DNA from: Psittacicella hinzii
GTDB lineage: Bacteria; Pseudomonadota; Gammaproteobacteria; Enterobacterales; Psittacicellaceae
Reading direction: 5' to 3'
DNA: 49,801 nt
Assembly: GCF_003585885.1 (NCBI RefSeq)
Contig: NZ_NRHC01000030.1
Span: 1-49,801 of the forward strand
The notes under the pieces are model-generated. The model was not told the origin of the DNA. It saw only the letters and a program-made list of their open reading frames with translations, and ran no database searches. This document shows positions 42,797 to 49,801 of the stretch, in pieces. The position numbers were made by a program, and so were the translations under genes. Each line of letters begins with the position of its first letter. The stretch's first letter is position 1.

Positions 42797-44227
42797 ATGC
42801 CCATGGCTAGTTTATTTCATCATTTACAAGACAAGTACGAACAAGTTTTTGACCAACAGTTACGTATTGCCGTAACTGGACTTAGTCGTAGTGGTAAAAC
42901 TGCTTTTATAACTAGTTTTATCAATCAACTTCTAACTCTTGACGGTGATAAAAGTCAATTACCATTTTTTACTCCAGCCGCTAAAGGCTGGATTAAAGGA
43001 GTGGCAATTGTCCCACAAAAAGATCTAACCGTTCCTACGTTCCCTTATTTAGAAAATATTAACTCCCTTAAAGGACAAACACCAGTTTGGCCAAAAGCAA
43101 CTACTGATATTAGTACCATTCGTCTAGCAATAAAATATCAATTGCCTCGTAGTTTATGGGATCGTGTTAAAGATATAAACTTTAAAGATATAGAAACCCT
43201 CTACGTTGATATTGTTGACTACCCAGGAGAATGGTTATTAGATTTACCTTTACTTAATCTAAGTTATGACGCTTGGTCATCAAGCTCTTACTTCGTAGCA
43301 AGTGAGCAACGTAAAACTTTAGCTCAAGACTGGCTACAAGCTCTTGCGAACTTTGATCCCAAAGCCAAGGCTGACGAAGAACAAATTCGTCAGATTACTA
43401 AAGAGTTTACAAACTTTCTACATGCTTGCAAAGCCCAAGGTCTAGAGTACATCCAGCCTGGACGTTTTGTTCTGCCTGGGAGTTATCAAAATGCTCCTAT
43501 TTTACAATTCTTTCCTTTAGTTAACTACACAGCTGAACAATGGCAAGAATTAAATAAATTTGCTCGCAATAATCCAGAATCAGCAATTGCGGTTCTACAA
43601 AAGCGCTATCAAACTTATGTACAAACTTTTGTAAAAGACTTTTACAAAGAACACTTTGAGCGCTTTGATCGTCAAATCATCTTAATTGATTGTTTAACTC
43701 CTTTAAACCATTCAGCTCAAGCTTTCAATGAAACCCAGCTAGCGCTTGAGCAAATTTTCCAGAACTTCCAATATGGTTCGCGTAACTTATGGAACAGACT
43801 ATTTTCTCCACAAATAGATAAACTGGTATTTGCTGCAAGTAAAACAGATCACGTTACCAGTGATCAAGTGGCTAATTTAACTAGTCTTTTAAAACAACTT
43901 ACTCAAAATAATAACCGTCAAGCTTCTTATCAAAACATTACCACCGATTTTGTTCCTGTAGCCTCTATTAGAGCTACTCAGCAACTTGAAGTGGAAAAAG
44001 ATGGCAAGGTTTATAAAGTATTACAAGGTAAAAGTAAAGAGAATAACGAACTTAAGTATATTTACCCTGGTTCAGTACCTCCTTACTTACCTGAAGCTAG
44101 CTTCTGGCAAAATCATACCTTTGCTTTTGAAGAATTTGCTCCTTTACCGATTTCTCCACAAGGCAAGATTTCCTCTCTCGGAATGGATAGAGTTTTTGAA
44201 ATTTTATTAGGAGATAAGTTTAAATAA
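42797..44227 (+). CDS. ycjX: YcjX-family P-loop protein
   Basis: Putative nucleotide-binding protein of the YcjX/DUF463 family, associated in E. coli with the phage-shock (Psp) regulon and encoded with ycjF. Walker A is at residues 28-35 counting from ATG 42797 (GLSRSGKT). The sequences IVDYPGEWLLDLP, GLEYIQPGRFVLPG, FYKEHFERFDRQIILIDCL, FAASKTDHVT and YPGSVPPYLPEASFW match E. coli YcjX throughout. I start at 42797 (476 residues); the open frame extends to a TTG at 42740 but the family begins near here. No strong ribosome site; 42803 is an alternative. ycjF follows with a 1-base gap. No psp genes are present. Confidence 0.93.
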   Translation: MPMASLFHHLQDKYEQVFDQQLRIAVTGLSRSGKTAFITSFINQLLTLDGDKSQLPFFTPAAKGWIKGVAIVPQKDLTVPTFPYLENINSLKGQTPVWPKATTDISTIRLAIKYQLPRSLWDRVKDINFKDIETLYVDIVDYPGEWLLDLPLLNLSYDAWSSSSYFVASEQRKTLAQDWLQALANFDPKAKADEEQIRQITKEFTNFLHACKAQGLEYIQPGRFVLPGSYQNAPILQFFPLVNYTAEQWQELNKFARNNPESAIAVLQKRYQTYVQTFVKDFYKEHFERFDRQIILIDCLTPLNHSAQAFNETQLALEQIFQNFQYGSRNLWNRLFSPQIDKLVFAASKTDHVTSDQVANLTSLLKQLTQNNNRQASYQNITTDFVPVASIRATQQLEVEKDGKVYKVLQGKSKENNELKYIYPGSVPPYLPEASFWQNHTFAFEEFAPLPISPQGKISSLGMDRVFEILLGDKFK

Positions 44228-44228
44228 T

Positions 44229-45401
44229 ATGCAAGAAAAACAAACTTTTGATCCCCAAGATTTAAAAACTAAAGAACAAGATTTTATCCCAAAACAGGAA
44301 TTTAACTTTAGTGAGCAAGAGCTTAATAGCGCTAAAGAAAGTAAAGAAAGCGCTTACCAAGAAGAGGTAACCACTCCTTTACTAAGTTATCAAACTGATA
44401 AAAGCTTTAATCTAACTCCAGGTTTTTTCTTTAAAGCAGTTCTAACAATCTTTAGTTTATTTATCTTTGCTTTAGGGCTAAATACTCTTTATCAATTAGG
44501 TTCAATTGTCTATTTACTCTTTAACCTAACTGACTTTAGTTTTACCAGCTTAATTAGTCATTTAACCTCGTTAACTGTACAGTCTGGTTTACTTCTCCTG
44601 TTTGGAGGTATTATCTACCTCCTACGCCGTGAGTACAAAAGCATTAAAGCCTTACAAGAGCATGCTGAAAAACAAAAGCAAGCGGAGATTGTTCTAAGCT
44701 CTTATGCTCAAGTGGAGGAAGCAACAAATGGCTCAGCTTCTTTAACTCATCACCACGGAAAAGTTTTCTTTAGCAATGCCCAAGAAGCAATTGACTGGTG
44801 CCAAGCACAAATTCAACTAATGCAAATTAATCCGAACCATCCAGCAATTAGTCATTGGCAAAATGCAGTAAACAACTATATGTCTCCGGGGCAAGTACTA
44901 CAATTATTCTCTTTTTACGTACTTGAGCCTTTTGATCAAGAAGTGATTAAGCTAATTCACAAACGAGCTTCAACTGATGCTTTAGTTATTGCTTTTTCAC
45001 ATTTTGTGCTACTCGATCTTTTCTTTATAACTTGGCGCAATTTAAATTTAATGACCGAGATTACTAAAATCTACGGCATTAAATTAGGTTACTATGCTCG
45101 CTTCAAAATGTTTAAACACCTCTTACTAAATCTTTTTGTTGCCGGCATTACTGAAAGTTTAGATCAATATCTTGATTTAAGTTCATTTATTTCTTCGAAT
45201 CTTCTGGCTAAACTTTCTACTAAAACCGCTCAAGGAATTAGTCTGGGCTTTTTAAGTGCTCGTTTTGGGATTAAATGTTTAGAATTTAGTCGTCCTTTAC
45301 CGTTTAGTAAAAAGCACCGTCCAAGTTTAACCGGCTTAAGTAAATCTATAGCTCAACAAGTTGTAAATACAATAAAAAGTAAAAACGAACCTAATACCTA
45401 A
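44229..45401 (+). CDS. ycjF: YcjF-family (TIGR01620) inner-membrane protein
   Basis: Membrane protein of the YcjF/DUF697 family, partner of YcjX. A polar N terminus (1-60, rich in Glu, Lys and Gln) precedes two membrane helices at about 68-95 and 113-136. A cytoplasmic helical region with heptad-like KSIKALQEHAEKQKQAE follows. The conserved C-terminal domain reads RASTDALVIAFSHFVLLDLFFITWRNLNLM and ITKIYGIKLGYYARFKMFKHLLLNLFVAG. 390 residues against about 353 in E. coli. Its coupling to ycjX (stop and start 1 base apart) supports joint function; the biochemical role of the pair is unknown. Confidence 0.9.
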   Translation: MQEKQTFDPQDLKTKEQDFIPKQEFNFSEQELNSAKESKESAYQEEVTTPLLSYQTDKSFNLTPGFFFKAVLTIFSLFIFALGLNTLYQLGSIVYLLFNLTDFSFTSLISHLTSLTVQSGLLLLFGGIIYLLRREYKSIKALQEHAEKQKQAEIVLSSYAQVEEATNGSASLTHHHGKVFFSNAQEAIDWCQAQIQLMQINPNHPAISHWQNAVNNYMSPGQVLQLFSFYVLEPFDQEVIKLIHKRASTDALVIAFSHFVLLDLFFITWRNLNLMTEITKIYGIKLGYYARFKMFKHLLLNLFVAGITESLDQYLDLSSFISSNLLAKLSTKTAQGISLGFLSARFGIKCLEFSRPLPFSKKHRPSLTGLSKSIAQQVVNTIKSKNEPNT

Positions 45402-45406
45402 CTTAA

Positions 45407-45416
45407 GGTATAATAA
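45407..45416 (+). promoter_or_regulatory. Possible -10 element for pepQ
   Basis: GGTATAATAA with a perfect TATAAT at about 45409-45414 lies 29 bases upstream of the pepQ start, directly after the ycjF stop. It suggests that pepQ has its own promoter. The AAGGAT ribosome site is also present. Confidence 0.4.
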
Positions 45417-45442
45417 GGTAGATAAATTATAAGGATAGATAT

Positions 45443-46759
45443 ATGTCGCTAACAGAACTCTACACTAAGCACTTTAAGCGCTTAGTTGACTACTATACAG
45501 ATTATTTAACTAAAAATAACAAAACAGCGGCTTGGTTACATTACGGTGATCATTCAATTTATTTTGATGATGATCAAGAAATCGCTTTCCGTGCAAATCC
45601 ATATGCTGTACATTTAATTAACGAACCTAATGCAGTAGGTTCTTACATTCGTATTGCTAAAGACGGTGAAGTTACTTTATATAACTTTATCGACAATGGT
45701 TTCTGGAATGTACCAACAACAATTGATTTTTCATTCTTTGCTAACACAGGTTTAATCCAAGTTGTAGACTTCTATGACTTTGAACAAGACTTAGAAGCAA
45801 AAGTTAAATCAGAAGCTAGCTCGTCAGTAGTTATTGGTCCTAATACTCAAAAATACTTACAGCTTGGCTTTAATGCTCAAGACATTAACGAAGAAGAGTT
45901 AGTGTTAGATTTACAAGATTTACGTCTATGTAAAACTGAGTATGAATACGAAATGCTTTGTCAAGCACAATACTTAGCTATTAAAGCTCATCGTGCAATT
46001 AAAGCAGCTGTTACTTCAACTAACCTTTCAGAAAATCAATTATTAGGTGTTTACCTGCAAAATGCAGAAATGCCTTATGACGCTCAAGGTTACTCAAGCA
46101 TTTTAGCATTTAACGAAAACGCAGCAATTCTTCACTACAATAAGCTAGATTTTGTTGCTCCAAAAGAGCGTCGCTCTTTTTTAATTGACGCTGGTGCGGT
46201 ATACAAAGGTTACCAAGCTGATATCTCTCGTACTTATAGTCTTGATGATAACCAATTATTCTCTGATCTAATTCTTGGCGTGGTAAATATCAAAGACGAA
46301 ATTATTGCTAACATTCGTCCAGGTATTTCAACTGCTTCTTTACAAGAAGTAATGTTAAATAAAACAACAGAATTACTTTTAGACGCAGAAATTATTAAAG
46401 GCGTAAGTATTGAGCAAGCTTTTGAGTTAAAAATCCCACAACACTTTGTTCCACATGGTTTTGGTCACTCTTTAGGGATTAACACTCATGACGTACGTGG
46501 TCGTGTAAAAACTCCACAAGTTCCTGGTTTACGTGCAACTCATACTTTAACTGTTGGTAATGTTTGGACTGTTGAGCCTGGACTATACTTCATTGATCAA
46601 TTACTTAATAAATTAAGTGAAGATAGTGCTACTAGCTCTTTCTTAAACAATGAACTAATTGCTAGCTTAAAACCTTACGGTGGTATCCGTGTTGAAGACA
46701 ATGTAATGCTTCAAGAAGAGCAACTAGTTAACTTTACTGGTGATCTTGACAACATGTAA
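45443..46759 (+). CDS. pepQ: Xaa-Pro dipeptidase PepQ
   Basis: Cytoplasmic dinuclear-metal (Mn2+) prolidase that cleaves dipeptides with C-terminal proline. The pita-bread metal ligands are Asp 249, Asp 260, His 342, Glu 378 and Glu 418, in LLIDAGAVYKGYQADISRTYS-like, HGFGHSLG, TVEPGLYF and GGIRVEDNV contexts. The N-terminal domain (about 1-160) fits PepQ, and the 438 residues match E. coli (443). It would complete degradation of peptides imported by the Opp system, a functional link only. A hairpin follows the stop. Confidence 0.95.
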   Translation: MSLTELYTKHFKRLVDYYTDYLTKNNKTAAWLHYGDHSIYFDDDQEIAFRANPYAVHLINEPNAVGSYIRIAKDGEVTLYNFIDNGFWNVPTTIDFSFFANTGLIQVVDFYDFEQDLEAKVKSEASSSVVIGPNTQKYLQLGFNAQDINEEELVLDLQDLRLCKTEYEYEMLCQAQYLAIKAHRAIKAAVTSTNLSENQLLGVYLQNAEMPYDAQGYSSILAFNENAAILHYNKLDFVAPKERRSFLIDAGAVYKGYQADISRTYSLDDNQLFSDLILGVVNIKDEIIANIRPGISTASLQEVMLNKTTELLLDAEIIKGVSIEQAFELKIPQHFVPHGFGHSLGINTHDVRGRVKTPQVPGLRATHTLTVGNVWTVEPGLYFIDQLLNKLSEDSATSSFLNNELIASLKPYGGIRVEDNVMLQEEQLVNFTGDLDNM

Positions 46760-46765
46760 AAAAAG

Positions 46766-46788
46766 AAGTAGCGACCTAGTCGCTACTT
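46766..46788 (+). terminator. Hairpin between pepQ and hemG
   Basis: AAGTAGCGAC (46766-46775) pairs perfectly with GTCGCTACTT (46779-46788) around a 3-base loop. It ends 10 bases before the hemG ATG and no Shine-Dalgarno is visible in between. The T-run is poor, so it is either a weak terminator of pepQ or a control on hemG translation. Confidence 0.55.
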
Positions 46789-46798
46789 TATCCACTTT

Positions 46799-47329
46799 AT
46801 GAAAAGAATTCTATTAATCTCTGGTTCAAGAGAAGGTCATACTCATAAAATTAATGAGTTTATTGGTCAACAATTAGGACAAGTTGAAATTGATCATCTA
46901 AGCCTAAACCAAGCTTATAATTCTCAACTTGACTTAAGCCCATACCATGCTATAGTAATTGGGGCTTCTATTCATTACGGTTATTTTCCGAAAGAACTCT
47001 ATAGTTTTATTGCTAAACATCTGCAAAAGCTACAAGAGATTCCAAGTTACTTCTTTGGCGTTTGTTTAACCGCAAGAAAAGAAAATAAGCGTAGTATAGA
47101 AAATAACCTTTATATGCAAAAATTCTTGCAAAAATCTCCTTGGCAACCTAAAGAAGCTGCCGTTTTTGCAGGGGCGCTTAACTATAGTATTTTAAGTTTT
47201 TGGGATCGTAATATTATTCGTTTTATTATGCTCCTAACTAAGGGTGATACTGATCCAAAAACTAATAAAGTTTATACTGATTGGCAGGATGTTACTGCCT
47301 TTGCTAAGAAAATCAAAGATAATTTTTAA
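46799..47329 (+). CDS. hemG: Protoporphyrinogen IX dehydrogenase HemG (flavodoxin-type)
   Basis: FMN-dependent, quinone-linked enzyme that oxidises protoporphyrinogen IX to protoporphyrin IX in haem synthesis. The FMN-binding loop is SGSREGHTHKI (9-19). IVIGASIHYGYFP, FFGVCLTARKENKRSIENN, FAGALNYS and LLTKGDTDPKTNKVYTDW line up with E. coli HemG, including the long helical insertion that distinguishes it from flavodoxin. 176 residues, normal. No clear ribosome site precedes the ATG. Confidence 0.94.
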   Translation: MKRILLISGSREGHTHKINEFIGQQLGQVEIDHLSLNQAYNSQLDLSPYHAIVIGASIHYGYFPKELYSFIAKHLQKLQEIPSYFFGVCLTARKENKRSIENNLYMQKFLQKSPWQPKEAAVFAGALNYSILSFWDRNIIRFIMLLTKGDTDPKTNKVYTDWQDVTAFAKKIKDNF

Positions 47330-47359
47330 TTTCGACTATAAATTTATAGGAACTATATT

Positions 47360-48592
47360 ATGTCTACTGATATTTTAAGTTTACCACCTGAATTACAACA
47401 ACAGCTTGAAGAAATTCGTCGTGGAACTGAAGCTATCTATTCAGAACAAGATTTAATTAAAAAATTATTAGAAAAACGTCCTCTAATTGTAAAATTAGGT
47501 GCAGACCCAACAGCTCCAGATATTCACTTAGGTCACACAGTTGTTTTAAATAAATTACGTACTTTACAAAACTTTGGTCACCATGTACACTTCTTAATCG
47601 GTGACTACACTGCAACAGTTGGTGATCCTTCTGGTCGTTCTGCAACACGTCCTCCATTAACTCGTGAACAAGTTTTATCTAACGCAAAAACTTACCAAGA
47701 ACAAATTTTTAAAATCTTAGATCCTAATAAAACTACGATCAAGTTTAACTCTGATTGGTTAGGTGCATTAGGTACTGACGGCGTTTTACGTTTAGCTTCA
47801 CAATCAACGGTAGCTCGTATGCTTGAACGTGATGACTTTAGTAAACGTTACAGCAATAACCAACCTATTGCTATTCACGAATTCTTATACCCATTATTCC
47901 AAGGTTACGATTCTGTTGCTATGAAAGCAGACATTGAGTTAGGTGGTACTGACCAAACTTTCAACCTTTTAATGGGTCGTGAATTACAAAAAGCTTACAA
48001 CCAACCACAACAAGTTTGTATTACTTTACCTTTACTTGTAGGTTTAGACGGTGAGAAAAAAATGTCTAAATCTTTAGGTAACTACATCGGGGTTACTGAT
48101 GAGCCTAATGAAATGTACGGTAAAGTAATGGCGATTTCTGATGATTTAATGTGGGATTGGTACACATTACTATCATTTAAATCTTTAGAAGAAATTGCAG
48201 CTTTAAAAGAAAAAGTAGCTAACGGTATGAATCCACGTGATGCTAAAGTTGAATTAGCTTTAGAAATTACTGCGCGTTTCCATAGCCAAGAGCAAGCTTT
48301 AGCTGCTAAAGATGAATTTACTAACCGCTTTGCTAAAGGTCAATTACCTACAGACTTAGAGGAATTAACTATTACTTTACCTGCTGGTGAAGAAGATTAC
48401 CCATTAGCAAACCTACTTAAAGATGCTGGTATGGTTGCTTCAACTTCAGAAGCTTACCGTAACATTGAAGGTAATGGTGTGTCTGTAGATGGCGTTAAAG
48501 TAACTGACAAGAAACAACGTGTAGTTGCTGGTACTACTGCAGTTTACCAAGTAGGTAAACGTAAATTTAAACGTATTACCCTAAGCAAATAG
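47360..48592 (+). CDS. tyrS: Tyrosyl-tRNA synthetase
   Basis: Class I synthetase that charges tRNA-Tyr. HIGH-type motif HLGH is at residues 56-59 and KMSKS at 234-238. The C-terminal S4 RNA-binding domain covers about 340-410 ([29 protein letters not shown]). The 410 residues and sequence ([44 protein letters not shown]) belong to the TyrZ-like branch found in many Pasteurellaceae and Firmicutes rather than the E. coli TyrS branch. A TAGGAAC ribosome site precedes the ATG. nth starts within its stop codon. Confidence 0.97.
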   Translation: MSTDILSLPPELQQQLEEIRRGTEAIYSEQDLIKKLLEKRPLIVKLGADPTAPDIHLGHTVVLNKLRTLQNFGHHVHFLIGDYTATVGDPSGRSATRPPLTREQVLSNAKTYQEQIFKILDPNKTTIKFNSDWLGALGTDGVLRLASQSTVARMLERDDFSKRYSNNQPIAIHEFLYPLFQGYDSVAMKADIELGGTDQTFNLLMGRELQKAYNQPQQVCITLPLLVGLDGEKKMSKSLGNYIGVTDEPNEMYGKVMAISDDLMWDWYTLLSFKSLEEIAALKEKVANGMNPRDAKVELALEITARFHSQEQALAAKDEFTNRFAKGQLPTDLEELTITLPAGEEDYPLANLLKDAGMVASTSEAYRNIEGNGVSVDGVKVTDKKQRVVAGTTAVYQVGKRKFKRITLSK

Positions 48593-49239
48593 TGAATAAA
48601 GAAAAACGAACCGAAATTCTACGAAGATTTGCTGAGCAAAATCCTAATCCAACCACGGAATTAAACTTTTCCAATAACTTTGAATTGCTAATTGCGGTTC
48701 TTCTCTCTGCTCAAGCTACAGATGCTTCAGTTAATAAGGCTACCGCTCCTCTTTTTGCTGTAGCTAATACCCCACAAGCTATGTGGGAGCTTGGTGAAGA
48801 AAAAGTAAGAGAGTATATAAAAACTTTAAACTTTTTTCGCAATAAAGCTAAAAATGTTATTAAGACTAGCGAGATCCTAGCCACTAAATATCATGGTGAG
48901 GTTCCTGATGATCAAGCTATTCTAGAGTCTCTTCCAGGGGTTGGACATAAAACTGCAAACGTGGTACGTAATACAGCCTTTGGGCACCCTACTGTTGCGG
49001 TAGATACTCATATTTTTCGAGTATCTAACCGTATGAATTTTGCTCCAGGTAAAAATGTTGATGAAGTTGAAGCAAAATTACTTAAGGTAGTGCCAAAAGA
49101 ATACTTGTACAACGTACATCATTGGTTAATCTTGCATGGTAGGTATACTTGCCAAGCACGTAAGCCAAAGTGCCAAGTTTGCCCTGTAGCAGATCTTTGT
49201 GAATTTAAAGAAAAAGATAAGTATCTCTATGGCAAATAA
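48592..49239 (+). CDS. nth: Endonuclease III
   Basis: Base-excision DNA glycosylase/AP lyase for oxidised pyrimidines. The helix-hairpin-helix has the catalytic Lys 120 ([12 protein letters not shown]), the catalytic Asp is 138 (VDTHIFRV), and the [4Fe-4S] cluster uses Cys 187, 194, 197 and 203 with the C-x6-C-x2-C-x5-C spacing; numbering equals E. coli Nth. The start is GTG, overlapping the tyrS stop by one base (TAGTG). 215 residues. The smpB start lies inside its last codons. rnf genes, its E. coli neighbours, are absent. Confidence 0.97.
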   Translation: MNKEKRTEILRRFAEQNPNPTTELNFSNNFELLIAVLLSAQATDASVNKATAPLFAVANTPQAMWELGEEKVREYIKTLNFFRNKAKNVIKTSEILATKYHGEVPDDQAILESLPGVGHKTANVVRNTAFGHPTVAVDTHIFRVSNRMNFAPGKNVDEVEAKLLKVVPKEYLYNVHHWLILHGRYTCQARKPKCQVCPVADLCEFKEKDKYLYGK

Positions 49240-49705
49240 AAAACCCGGATCCGCTTCAATTGCTCAAAATAAACGCGCTCGTTTTGAGTACTTTATTGAA
49301 GAAACTGTTGAAGCTGGACTATCTTTACAAGGTTGGGAAGTTAAATCTCTCCGCCAAGGTAAAGTTAATATTGCCGATTCTTATGTAACTTTTAAAAATG
49401 GTGAAGCTTATTTATTTGGAGCAACTATCCAGCCTTTAAATCAAGCTTCTAGCCATGTTCTAAACGACCCTACGCGTACGCGTAAGCTCCTTTTACATCG
49501 CAAAGAAATTGATAATCTCTTTGGTAAAGTAAATCGCGCAGGTTACACTCTCGTATGTTTAGAACTTTACTGGCAACGCTCTTATGTTAAAGCTAAACTA
49601 GGTTTAGCACGTGGTAAAAAACTCCACGATAAGCGCGAAACAGTTAAAGACAGAGAATGGCAAATCCAAAAGCAACGTATTATGAAAAATACGAATTTAC
49701 GTTAA
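49229..49705 (+). CDS. smpB: SsrA (tmRNA)-binding protein SmpB
   Basis: Delivers tmRNA to stalled ribosomes for trans-translation. From ATG 49229 ([15 protein letters not shown]) it has 158 residues, matching E. coli (160). [49 protein letters not shown] and the basic tail [16 protein letters not shown] are family landmarks. An upstream in-frame TTG at 49199 lies within nth and is not needed. It overlaps the end of nth by 11 bases in another frame, giving a tight tyrS-nth-smpB operon. The tmRNA gene (ssrA) is not seen before the window ends. Confidence 0.96.
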   Translation: MANKKPGSASIAQNKRARFEYFIEETVEAGLSLQGWEVKSLRQGKVNIADSYVTFKNGEAYLFGATIQPLNQASSHVLNDPTRTRKLLLHRKEIDNLFGKVNRAGYTLVCLELYWQRSYVKAKLGLARGKKLHDKRETVKDREWQIQKQRIMKNTNLR

Positions 49706-49749
49706 TAAATAAGAGCCTGAGTCAATTAAGACTTAGGCTCTTATTTATT
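49704..49749 (+). terminator. Terminator of tyrS-nth-smpB
   Basis: AATAAATAAGAGCCTGAGTC (49704-49723) pairs with 49730-49749 over 20 positions with one G-U pair and a 6-base loop. It begins in the smpB stop codon. A-rich left and T-rich right ends give terminator potential in both directions. Confidence 0.88.
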
Positions 49750-49801
49750 AGTTAAGTTTTGCATCCTAAATTTTTAATATTACCTATTCTCCCGAAATTT
49801 T

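Noticed and set aside
49199..49228. Upstream TTG start for smpB
   Set aside because: It would overlap nth by more than 40 bases and add residues not found in SmpB; ATG 49229 fits the family.
1..49801. CRISPR array, prophage, insertion sequence or defence island
   Set aside because: No regularly spaced repeats, transposase, integrase, capsid or nuclease-toxin genes were found; the region is mostly core genes.

Overview
The window reads as a chromosome segment of a low-GC gammaproteobacterium. The gene set (asnC, oppBCDF, artPQM plus binding protein, epmB, hemG, ycjX-ycjF, relA, mnmG, pepQ, yfeX-type peroxidase) is typical of the Enterobacterales/Pasteurellales neighbourhood, and most proteins align by eye along their length with the E. 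coli family members. The AT-rich sequence and several unfamiliar proteins suggest a derived lineage close to Pasteurellales (Psittacicella- or Orbaceae-like is a guess). I see no tRNA, rRNA, transposase, phage gene or CRISPR array.

Layout. 1-968 is non-coding and carries six inverted repeats and a 15-bp direct repeat. 969-27172 is entirely on the minus strand: asnC-aroK; oppB-C-D-F (no oppA beside it); a 1209-residue protein I do not recognise; an apparent operon of an unrecognised 482-residue protein, radA, ruvA, ruvB and an exported 400-residue protein; a YccS-like FUSC membrane protein with a long charged tail; an arginine-type ABC transporter (artP-Q-M-binding protein); trpS and epmB; and tsaC-aroE, where TsaC carries a large insertion. 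From 27462 onward nearly everything is on the plus strand: tkt, mnmG, three NCS2/AzgA nucleobase permeases, relA and a DyP peroxidase. A minus-strand pair (a half-size EamA transporter and a Dcu C4-dicarboxylate transporter) interrupts. Then ycjX-ycjF, pepQ, hemG, tyrS-nth-smpB follow on the plus strand.

The strongest large-scale signal is that genes point away from about 27.2-30.2 kb, and that the 692-bp gap upstream of mnmG (29475-30166) holds DnaA-box-like 9-mers, palindromes and a 32-bp inverted repeat. mnmG borders oriC in E. coli and many relatives, so this gap is proposed as the chromosomal origin.

Functional themes are peptide and amino-acid uptake (Opp, Art, PepQ), recombinational repair (RadA, RuvAB, Nth), translation and its quality control (TrpS, TyrS, EpmB, TsaC, MnmG, SmpB, RelA), purine uptake next to the (p)ppGpp synthetase, and the shikimate pathway (AroK, AroE). 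The most novel material is the 1209-, 482- and 400-residue proteins around radA-ruvAB, the TsaC insertion, and the structured non-coding regions.
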